33,433 nt of DNA, taken from an uncultured Bacteroidota bacterium. GTDB lineage: Bacteria > Bacteroidota > Bacteroidia > Chitinophagales > Chitinophagaceae. This document shows positions 24,217 through 30,043 of this stretch, piece after piece (the stretch's first letter is position 1; each line of letters begins with the position of its first letter). Where the stretch lies: NCBI GenBank assembly GCA_903821465.1, contig CAIJLK010000114.1, positions 1-33,433 of the forward strand, given 5' to 3'. Below the pieces are notes generated by a model. It saw nothing but the letters and a program-made list of their open reading frames with translations, was not told the DNA's origin and searched no databases. The position numbers and the translations under genes are program-made.

Positions 24217-25737
24217 TTACTCGTCTTTAAGATTTAGAGGATAGGCGTACGGTCCCTCGTAGCCTGGATAGACTCCTTCAAGCCTCACTGTTCCACCCTT
24301 TGAAGCTATCAGCACATTTTTAAGTTCATCTATATTTTTCACTTCCTGTCCGTTCACACTGGTGATGATAAATCCATCTTGCATTTTTGTATTTTTCAAT
24401 AAACCAGTGCCTATTTTTTTAACAACTACTCCTCCAGATATTTCGTTTGCCGCAGCCACTTTTTTGTCAACATTTTCTAGCTCTCCACCTAACTGATCCA
24501 TGATTGAAGTGATTTTCACGATATCAGTATTTCCTGCTTTATTCTTCAATTTAAGGTTAATTGTATTTTCTTTTCCAGTTCTTTTATAGGTAAGTGAAAT
24601 AATATCACCTGGTTTAAAACGGGTAATTTGTTCTTGTAACTCTGGGCCGTTCGTAACAGCTATGCCATTTACTTTTGAAATGATATCACCTTTCTTTAAT
24701 CCTGCAGCATTTGCAGCACCACCAACTGGTACTCCAGTTACAAATACGCCTTCTCCTTCTTTGAATGGAATGCCGAGTTCTTTCTCAAGAGCTTTGATTT
24801 CATCTTCTGTTAAATTGTCATTGGCAAAATTAATTCCGATATATCCTCTTTGAACAGTTCCGAACTTAACGATATCTGTGACAATTTTTTTAGTGATATT
24901 AACAGGAATAGCATAAGAATATCCTGCATAAGAACCAGTAGGAGATGCAATAGCAGAATTTATGCCTATTAATTCTCCATTAATATTGATCAAAGCACCG
25001 CCACTATTACCTGGGTTTACTGCAGCATCTGTTTGAATGAAAGATTCAACAGGGTTGGCACTTTGTTGTTTATTAATATTAATCGATCTAGACTTTGCGC
25101 TTACAATACCTGCAGTTACAGTAACATCTAAACTTAGGGGATAACCAATGGCTAATACCCATTGACCTAGTTTTACTTCATCGCTATTGCCATAAACTAA
25201 ATAAGGGAATCCCTTCCCTTCAATTTTTATCACAGCAATATCACTGCTAGGATCAGCACCGATAACAGTTGCTTTATATGATTTTTTATTAGGGAGGGTT
25301 ACATTTATTTCATCTGCACCATCAACGACGTGATTATTGGTTACGATATAACCATCTTCGGTAATTAAAACACCACTTCCACTCGCTCTTTGTTCAGGCA
25401 TCACTCTTGGTCCGCCAAAGAAATCTCCAAAAGCATCATCACCCCCAAACAAATCTGAGAAGGGATTTCGCTGACGCTGACTATTAGAAACCTGTTTTGA
25501 TTTCGTTCTAGTTTTAATATGAACAACAGCAGGAGTAGCGCTTGTTGCGGCAGGAGTAAAATCTACCGGCGTTCCAGGTGCATTGCTTCCTGAAAAGCCA
25601 ACATAATTAACTGGAAGTTTGCCAGATTCCTGGATGCCCGCATATTGGTGCTCCATAAATTTACCATAGCCCCAAACACTAGTAATAGCTGTGGTAGCGC
25701 TAATTGCAATAATGGCTAAAATGTTTTTGAATGTCAT
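24217..25737 (-). CDS. degQ: Do-family periplasmic serine protease (DegQ/HtrA)
   Basis: HtrA/Deg proteases degrade or refold damaged proteins of the cell envelope. The 506-aa protein has an N-terminal hydrophobic segment (residues 5-24) acting as signal or anchor. The trypsin-like domain carries the catalytic triad: His136 in IVTNNHVVDGADE, Asp166 in PSSDIAVIKIE and Ser245 in NPGNSGGALININGELIGINSAI. Upstream, a Gly/Phe-rich segment (NPFSDLFGGDDAFGDFFGG, 91-109) is the LA-loop-like insertion that is common in Bacteroidota members. Two PDZ domains follow, about 290-395 (first with GVFVTGVPVGGAANAAGLKKGD) and 415-500. The ATG at 25737 gives the signal directly. A TACTTTTG box at 25912-25919 on this strand is a weak promoter candidate with a leader of roughly 165 nt. 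The gene ends into repeat copy A. Confidence 0.95.
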   Translation of the reverse strand: MTFKNILAIIAISATTAITSVWGYGKFMEHQYAGIQESGKLPVNYVGFSGSNAPGTPVDFTPAATSATPAVVHIKTRTKSKQVSNSQRQRNPFSDLFGGDDAFGDFFGGPRVMPEQRASGSGVLITEDGYIVTNNHVVDGADEINVTLPNKKSYKATVIGADPSSDIAVIKIEGKGFPYLVYGNSDEVKLGQWVLAIGYPLSLDVTVTAGIVSAKSRSININKQQSANPVESFIQTDAAVNPGNSGGALININGELIGINSAIASPTGSYAGYSYAIPVNITKKIVTDIVKFGTVQRGYIGINFANDNLTEDEIKALEKELGIPFKEGEGVFVTGVPVGGAANAAGLKKGDIISKVNGIAVTNGPELQEQITRFKPGDIISLTYKRTGKENTINLKLKNKAGNTDIVKITSIMDQLGGELENVDKKVAAANEISGGVVVKKIGTGLLKNTKMQDGFIITSVNGQEVKNIDELKNVLIASKGGTVRLEGVYPGYEGPYAYPLNLKDE

Positions 25738-25929
25738 AATGCTATTCCTTTTTTTTTCTTTTATTTCAAAATTTATGCCTATTCATTAGCAAATAAAAAA
25801 AACCTGATGAATTGACAGTAGTCCATCCCTCTCATTTAACAAATTTTTTACGGATCGCATGACTATCAAGCTTTCAATAAATGTAACTCAGTTTATATTT
25901 CCAAAAGTATCAATACTGTTAAATCAACA

Positions 25930-26928
25930 TTATAATCCTGTTAAAAACTGCATCGTATCTACCGAATCGGCATAGTCAAATAAAGACGGACTTTGCGCGG
26001 TACCAAAAGGAATTAATCCATGGCCCACTACGCACTGAATTTCTTCATTTCCCTTTAAGGTATCTAGTACCTGCTGTTTCACTGAATATTTTTCATAATG
26101 TACCTGACTAACAGGTGAATAAATTGCAATATTTTCAGTTAAAATGATCGAATCGTTATTCATATAATAGCGATTACTCATGATTAGGATGGCCAAATGG
26201 TAATCGTAATTGTGTTTGTATTTGTGGAAGTCGATATAATGCTCATATTTCCTCAATGCATGGAGTAGGGGCAGAAAATCAAAGTTTTCTGGAACATAAA
26301 TTTTTGTGATATTCCGGCAACCCAAACCAAAATACAGTTGCATATCGTCTGACAGTGCGGTTAGCTCTTCCTCATTTTCAGTTCCATCCAAAATGGCAAC
26401 CGAAGTGCGGTTTTTTCGAATAATATGTGGGTATTTGCCAAAATAGTATTCAAAATAGCGACTTGTATTATTGCTTCCGGTGGCTATATAAGCGTCACAA
26501 CCCTTTAGGTTTTCGGCAAAATGAACCAAATCGGCTAGTTCCTGGTTCCAGTTGATCATTTCTGAAACGATAAATTTTATGAGCACAGCATCTTTTGAAG
26601 ATGCCTTGATAGTGATTTTATGGCCTGTTATGAAACAGCAGAGAAAGTCGTGAAACCCAACCAGAGGAATGTTCCCGGCCATTACCAACCCAATATTTTT
26701 TGGGTTTTCGTTGATTTCCGGAACAGGGTAGTGATTTACCCAATCTCTTAAATCCAGCTCAGCTAAAAATTTTTCAGCAATATTACGGATCGATAATTCT
26801 ATAAATTCGGGGATAAACCAGGGGTTTTCGCGGTAAGCCCTTTCTTGGCAGGCAAGCCATTCTTTATTAGGATATAAAAAAAATTCCCTTATTCGTAATA
26901 ATATTTTAATTCTTGTTTGTAAAGTCAT
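25930..26928 (-). CDS. LuxC-like acyl-CoA reductase
   Basis: The 332-aa protein belongs to the acyl-CoA reductase family (PF05893), named after LuxC, which makes fatty aldehydes from acyl groups with NADPH in luminous bacteria. Visible family elements are VMAGNIPLVGFHDFLCCFITGHKITIKASSKD (82-113) for nucleotide binding, YIATGSNNTSRYFEYYF (147-163), IIRKNRTSVAILDG (169-182) and YFGLGCRNITKIYVP with the probable acyl-accepting Cys204. It is shorter than LuxC (about 480 aa) but like the compact form in Bacteroidota. There is no luxAB nearby, so bioluminescence is not implied. It is divergent from the ferredoxin gene with 58 bases between them, a pairing that may mean a shared redox job (inference). 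The ATG at 26928 fits, although the ferredoxin promoter overlaps the first codons. Confidence 0.85.
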   Translation of the reverse strand: MTLQTRIKILLRIREFFLYPNKEWLACQERAYRENPWFIPEFIELSIRNIAEKFLAELDLRDWVNHYPVPEINENPKNIGLVMAGNIPLVGFHDFLCCFITGHKITIKASSKDAVLIKFIVSEMINWNQELADLVHFAENLKGCDAYIATGSNNTSRYFEYYFGKYPHIIRKNRTSVAILDGTENEEELTALSDDMQLYFGLGCRNITKIYVPENFDFLPLLHALRKYEHYIDFHKYKHNYDYHLAILIMSNRYYMNNDSIILTENIAIYSPVSQVHYEKYSVKQQVLDTLKGNEEIQCVVGHGLIPFGTAQSPSLFDYADSVDTMQFLTGL

Positions 26929-26946
26929 CTCTCAGCCGTAATTTTG
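26916..26946 (+). promoter_or_regulatory. Promoter for the ferredoxin gene
   Basis: TTTG at 26916-26919, a 19-base spacer and TAATTTTG at 26939-26946 match the Bacteroidota primary sigma factor consensus exactly. Transcription would begin near 26953, leaving about 34 nt of leader. The -33 box lies inside the first codons of the divergent acyl-CoA reductase gene. Confidence 0.7.
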
Positions 26947-26986
26947 AACTGTAAATGTAGTTACAAACTCAACAAACCAATTTTGT

Positions 26987-27334
26987 ATGGCTATTAAAAT
27001 AACAGATGAATGCATTAATTGCGGGGCATGCGAACCCGAGTGTCCTAACAACGCGATCTATGAGGGCGGTGTAGAATGGGCTTTATCCGACGGAACAACC
27101 GTAAAAGGTTCTTTTACTTTATTAGATGGAACTGTAGCTAGTGCAGATCAGCGTTTTGCTCCTCTTGCAACAGATACATATTACATCACTGCAAACAAGT
27201 GTACAGAGTGTCAAGGTTTTCATGAAGAACCTCAGTGTGCGTCAGTTTGTCCGGTTGACTGTTGTGTACCTGATGAAGCATACCAGGAAACTGTTGATGC
27301 TTTGATCGCTAAAAAAGAAACGTTACATAGCTAA
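26987..27334 (+). CDS. 4Fe-4S dicluster ferredoxin
   Basis: This 115-aa cytoplasmic electron carrier has two cluster motifs. The first is [12 protein letters not shown] (Cys9, 12, 15, 19). The second is [18 protein letters not shown] (Cys72, 75, 84, 88) with the wider CxxC-x8-CxxxC spacing seen in the YfhL/Alvin-type ferredoxins. About 50 residues lie between the two, longer than in the clostridial 2[4Fe-4S] type, and no signal peptide is present. All eight ligands are there; Cys92 and Cys93 are additional. It is preceded by a very good promoter and followed, after a structured stretch, by a strong terminator, so it is most likely a monocistronic, well-expressed gene. It probably supplies or accepts electrons for partner oxidoreductases, which might include the neighbouring acyl-CoA reductase (inference). 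Confidence 0.94.
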   Translation: MAIKITDECINCGACEPECPNNAIYEGGVEWALSDGTTVKGSFTLLDGTVASADQRFAPLATDTYYITANKCTECQGFHEEPQCASVCPVDCCVPDEAYQETVDALIAKKETLHS

Positions 27335-27416
27335 TACACGAAGAATGTGCTAAACTATTTGTGATGAAATAGTTGCAATTGGTAAAAGCATCATCTAACT
27401 TTATAGAACTTTAATT

Positions 27417-27471
27417 GTTGCCTTTAACCGGCAACATCTTGTAACAGCGGGTGATATTTCCCGTTAACGTG
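27417..27471 (+). ncRNA. Possible structured RNA between ferredoxin and ddl (tentative)
   Basis: Two successive hairpins are visible, GTTGCC / GGCAAC (27417-27422 with 27430-27435) and CGGG / CCCG (27448-27451 with 27460-27463), directly followed by the 12-bp terminator stem. The ensemble may be the 3' UTR of the ferredoxin mRNA or an independent small RNA. No exact promoter was found in front of it. I do not recognise an Rfam family. The 239-base gap (27335-27573) otherwise holds only the terminator and the ddl promoter. Confidence 0.25.
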
Positions 27472-27508
27472 AGCTGAAGAAACGGAGAGTTTCTTCAGCT
27501 TTTTTATT
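27472..27508 (+). terminator. Strong intrinsic terminator upstream of ddl
   Basis: A perfect 12-bp stem AGCTGAAGAAAC / GTTTCTTCAGCT (27472-27483 with 27489-27500) with loop GGAGA is followed by TTTTTATT. It ends the ferredoxin transcript or a small RNA between it and ddl. Confidence 0.92.
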
Positions 27509-27524
27509 GTTTCAAAGTTGGTAT

Positions 27525-27555
27525 TTTGAGCTTGTTGGTTTGGAAGTTATATTTG
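27525..27555 (+). promoter_or_regulatory. Promoter for ddl
   Basis: TTTG at 27525-27528, a 19-base spacer and TATATTTG at 27548-27555 match the Bacteroidota promoter consensus in sequence and spacing. The start of transcription would be near 27562, about 12 bases before the ATG. It follows directly after a terminator, as expected for a new unit. Confidence 0.72.
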
Positions 27556-27573
27556 TTTAATTAATTAGATAGT

Positions 27574-28554
27574 ATGAAAAAGAAGATTGCCTTGGTAACT
27601 GGAGGATTGAGCGGTGAAGCACAGATCAGTTATAAAAGCGCCATTACAGTTTCGAATAATACAGATAGAGATAAATACGATTTATATCGCATAGATATTA
27701 ATGCCACAGGCTGGTGGTATGAACCCATTAATGGAGAAAAAACGGCTGTTGATAGAACTGATTTTTCAGTGATCGATGGGGGCGAAAAAATAAATTTTAA
27801 TGCCATACTGCTTTGTATACATGGCACCCCAGGAGAGGATGGAAAATTGCAGGGCTATTTCGATATGCTGAAATTGCCTTATACCAGCTGTGATGCAGCT
27901 ACTTCTGCACTTACTTTTAATAAGAGGTATACTGTTGCAGTAGCAGCATTTGCAGGCATTCATGTGGCAAAATCTTTACACATTTTCAAGCATACGCCCA
28001 TGAGTTCCAAAACAATTTTGGAACAATTGCAATTACCGGTTTTTGTGAAACCTAACAATGGTGGTAGTAGTATTGGGATGAGTAGGGTAGATGAAGCTGC
28101 TGATTTGGATACCGCAATTACGAAAGCTTTTAATGAGGATGATCAAATATTGATCGAAGAGTTTATAAGCGGAAGAGAATTTACTATCGGTGTTTTTAAA
28201 TCAAAAGGCAGTATTACTGTATTGCCAATTACTGAAATAAAAACAGGCAATACTTTCTTTGATTTTGAAGCAAAGTATCAAGGGAAAAGTGAAGAAATTA
28301 CGCCTGCAATAATCACAGAACTCATGCAAGTTCAACTTAATGCTGCAGCTAAACGGGTATATGAAGTAATGAATTGCAGAGGAGTTGTTCGAATTGATTT
28401 TATTTATAATGAGGCGAAGGCTCAACCATTTATGCTTGAAGTAAATACAGTGCCGGGTCAAAGCGATGCCAGTGTAATACCACAACAGGTTCGCGCAATG
28501 GGATGGAAACTGACAGATTTCTATTCAGCTATTATAGAAGAAGCGTTAAAATAA
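27574..28554 (+). CDS. ddl: D-alanine--D-alanine ligase
   Basis: Ddl joins two D-alanines with ATP to make the D-Ala-D-Ala end of the peptidoglycan precursor, in the cytoplasm. The 326-aa product shows the ATP-grasp layout. GGLSGEAQISYKSA (10-23) contains the N-terminal Glu that binds the first D-Ala. IHGTPGEDGKLQGYFDM (82-98) is a signature, VKPNNGGSSIGMS (158-170) is the ATP-binding loop, and the end has RIDFIY with LEVNTVPGQSDASVIPQQ for metal and second D-Ala binding. The ATG at 27574 follows a strong promoter. A PASTA-domain protein lies 84 bases downstream on the same strand; both belong to cell-wall biology, and a shared transcript is likely (inference). Confidence 0.96.
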   Translation: MKKKIALVTGGLSGEAQISYKSAITVSNNTDRDKYDLYRIDINATGWWYEPINGEKTAVDRTDFSVIDGGEKINFNAILLCIHGTPGEDGKLQGYFDMLKLPYTSCDAATSALTFNKRYTVAVAAFAGIHVAKSLHIFKHTPMSSKTILEQLQLPVFVKPNNGGSSIGMSRVDEAADLDTAITKAFNEDDQILIEEFISGREFTIGVFKSKGSITVLPITEIKTGNTFFDFEAKYQGKSEEITPAIITELMQVQLNAAAKRVYEVMNCRGVVRIDFIYNEAKAQPFMLEVNTVPGQSDASVIPQQVRAMGWKLTDFYSAIIEEALK

Positions 28555-28638
28555 AGCAGAAATCAGCCTTTTCCATACTAGGAATTGGTAGTTTCATTTA
28601 AATAAAGGAATTTCCCGATATCAATACAAATTTCGACT

Positions 28639-29457
28639 GTGTTTAAATTTATTACAAGCAAACCCTTATGGGTAAATATACTCTCAGCAATCGGACTTAT
28701 CGTATTGCTAGTGCTGTTATTCTTTTTCTCTCTTGGATGGATCACAGGATTTGGCAAATCTGAAAAAGTACCGAGTGTAGTTGGACAAAATGCTGTTGCC
28801 GCTCAGAAAATTTTAGAAGATAAAGGGTTTCATGTTGCCTTACAGGATTCGGTGTATGTTGACAGTGTAGCAAAATTAGCGGTAGTGAAACAATCACCTG
28901 AACCCGATGCCATTGTTAAACAAGGCAGAACAATTTACCTCACAATTAATAGAAGTCTTGCTCCAATGGTTGAAATGCCCAATCTGGTTGGGTTCTCCAT
29001 TAGAAGTGCAGAAATGTATTTGCAAAGTCTTGGTTTGAAATTGGGATTGATAAATTATAAACCAGATATCGCTCGTAATGCCGTGCTAGAACAGAGTTTA
29101 AATGATGCAGAAGTTAAACCGGGAACAAAGATCCCATTAGGTAGTGTGATTAATTTAGTGCTTGGCAGCGGTGTTGGTGGGGGTGAGATGGAAGTTCCGA
29201 ATTTAATCGGACTTACCCTAAACGAAGCCAGAAGCTGGTTGTCTACTTTGAGTTTAAATATCGGTTCTGTTATACCAGTAGGTACGATCGTTGATACGAA
29301 TGGGGCATTTATTGTTAAACAAAGTCCCGATGTTTATGTGGAACCAGTACCCGGACAAAAAGCATCAAATAAAATAAGAAGCGGACAGCTTTTAGATATT
29401 TATATTAGTGCAGTTGCACCCGTTAAAGACACAACCCAAATACCCAATAATCAATAA
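28639..29457 (+). CDS. PASTA-domain membrane protein without kinase
   Basis: The 272-aa protein has a short cytosolic N-terminus, one membrane helix (about residues 14-34) and three extracytoplasmic PASTA repeats. These start at VPSVVGQNAVAAQKILEDKG (about 43), MPNLVGFSIRSAEMYLQSLG (about 112) and VPNLIGLTLNEARSWLSTLS (about 185). PASTA repeats bind beta-lactams or muropeptides in PBPs and in Ser/Thr kinases of the PknB type. This protein has no kinase domain, a form that is common in Bacteroidota. It begins with GTG at 28639 (VFKFITSKPLWVNIL...); no ATG lies upstream in frame near the helix. Its position after ddl supports a peptidoglycan-linked role, though the exact job is unknown. Rhodanese follows 16 bases later. 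Confidence 0.88.
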   Translation: MFKFITSKPLWVNILSAIGLIVLLVLLFFFSLGWITGFGKSEKVPSVVGQNAVAAQKILEDKGFHVALQDSVYVDSVAKLAVVKQSPEPDAIVKQGRTIYLTINRSLAPMVEMPNLVGFSIRSAEMYLQSLGLKLGLINYKPDIARNAVLEQSLNDAEVKPGTKIPLGSVINLVLGSGVGGGEMEVPNLIGLTLNEARSWLSTLSLNIGSVIPVGTIVDTNGAFIVKQSPDVYVEPVPGQKASNKIRSGQLLDIYISAVAPVKDTTQIPNNQ

Positions 29458-29473
29458 CCAAACAATTTTTTAC

Positions 29474-29782
29474 ATGCAAACTATTTCTGTTGAAGCGCTG
29501 AAGGAAAAAATCGATTCAGGCGAAAAAATTAATCTTGTAGATGTTAGAGAACCACATGAGCATGCGGACTTTAATATTGGTGGTATACTATTGCCTTTAG
29601 GTCAGGTTCAATTATTACAGATCGACGCGATTGAAGATTTAAAAGATGAAGCTCTCTATATATATTGCCGCAGTGGTAATAGGAGCGGACAAGCTTGTTT
29701 AATGCTTGAAACAATGGGTTTTACTAATCTTACCAATGTGTCGGGTGGAATGCTTGCGTGGCAAGACAGGATAGTAAAATAA
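29474..29782 (+). CDS. Single-domain rhodanese-like sulfurtransferase
   Basis: This 102-aa cytoplasmic protein is one rhodanese domain. LVDVREPHEHADFNIGGILLPLG (21-43) is the CH2A-like first signature, and YIYCRSGNRSGQACLMLETMGF carries the active-site loop with Cys65 (C-R-S-G-N-R) that accepts sulfane sulfur. The end reads LTNVSGGMLAWQ, as in GlpE/PspE-type proteins. The ATG at 29474 is chosen because the residues begin directly with QTISVEALKEKI; an upstream ATG at 29408 would run through the end of the PASTA gene in another frame. It is 16 bases after the PASTA gene. Its stop codon directly abuts the first heptad of repeat copy B. A thiosulfate or persulfide sulfurtransferase role is known for the family; the partner here is unknown. 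Confidence 0.93.
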   Translation: MQTISVEALKEKIDSGEKINLVDVREPHEHADFNIGGILLPLGQVQLLQIDAIEDLKDEALYIYCRSGNRSGQACLMLETMGFTNLTNVSGGMLAWQDRIVK

Positions 29783-29901
29783 GTGAAGAGATAAAAGATA
29801 AAAGTGAAGAGTGAAGAGTGGAAGAAGAAGATAAAAGATAAAAGATAAAAGTGAAGAGTGAAGAGTGGAGAATCAATCGTCTAGTGACATTACTTTTTAA
29901 T

Positions 29902-29926
29902 CCCCGGCTAGCCGGGGTTTTTCTTT
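29902..29926 (+). terminator. Hairpin 1 of repeat copy B, likely terminator for the rhodanese unit
   Basis: A perfect 16-bp palindrome CCCCGGCTAGCCGGGG (29902-29917) is followed by TTTTTCTTT on the plus strand. It differs from copy A by paired changes that keep the fold, and it ends the ddl-PASTA-rhodanese run. Confidence 0.7.
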
Positions 29927-29943
29927 AGGAAGAAGTCTGTCTT

Positions 29944-29973
29944 ATAACGAAACCCTTGGCGCAGCCAAGGGTT
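29944..29973 (-). terminator. Hairpin 2 of repeat copy B, possible terminator for the TonB receptor gene
   Basis: AACCCTTGGC / GCCAAGGGTT (29951-29960 with 29964-29973), with a GCA loop, is identical in sequence to hairpin 2 of copy A. On the minus strand its tail is TTTCGTTAT, weaker than the T-run of copy A. Confidence 0.5.
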
Positions 29974-30043
29974 AATCGTTTAGATAATGATTGTCCACTC
30001 TTCACTTTAAATCTCTTCACTTTTTATGCTTAAGAAGAAAATT

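Larger units (their letters stand above)
29783..30020. repeat. Heptad-armed two-hairpin repeat element, copy B
   Basis: The left arm (29783-29871) has five heptads (GTGAAGA, GATAAAA, GATAAAA, GTGAAGA, GTGAAGA), a 12-base interruption, then six more (three GATAAAA, two GTGAAGA, one GTGGAGA). The core, 29870-29996, is 127 nt and aligns to copy A without gaps, with about 17 differences by eye. The right arm has TCTTCAC at 29999-30005 and 30014-30020, with an 8-base decayed unit between. Like copy A, it lies between a plus-strand gene (rhodanese) and the end of a minus-strand gene (TonB receptor), in the same orientation. Confidence 0.85.

Noticed and set aside
25912..25919. TACTTTTG as a degQ promoter
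   Set aside because: A -7 match is present, but no -33 box at the right distance and a leader of about 165 nt; too weak to list as a feature.
25930..26928. LuxC similarity as evidence for bioluminescence
   Set aside because: No luxAB, luxD or luxE homologues are in the window, and short LuxC-like reductases occur in many non-luminous Bacteroidota.
29408..29473. Upstream ATG start of rhodanese at 29408
   Set aside because: The extra residues lie over the 3' end of the PASTA gene and are not rhodanese-like; ATG 29474 starts the domain.
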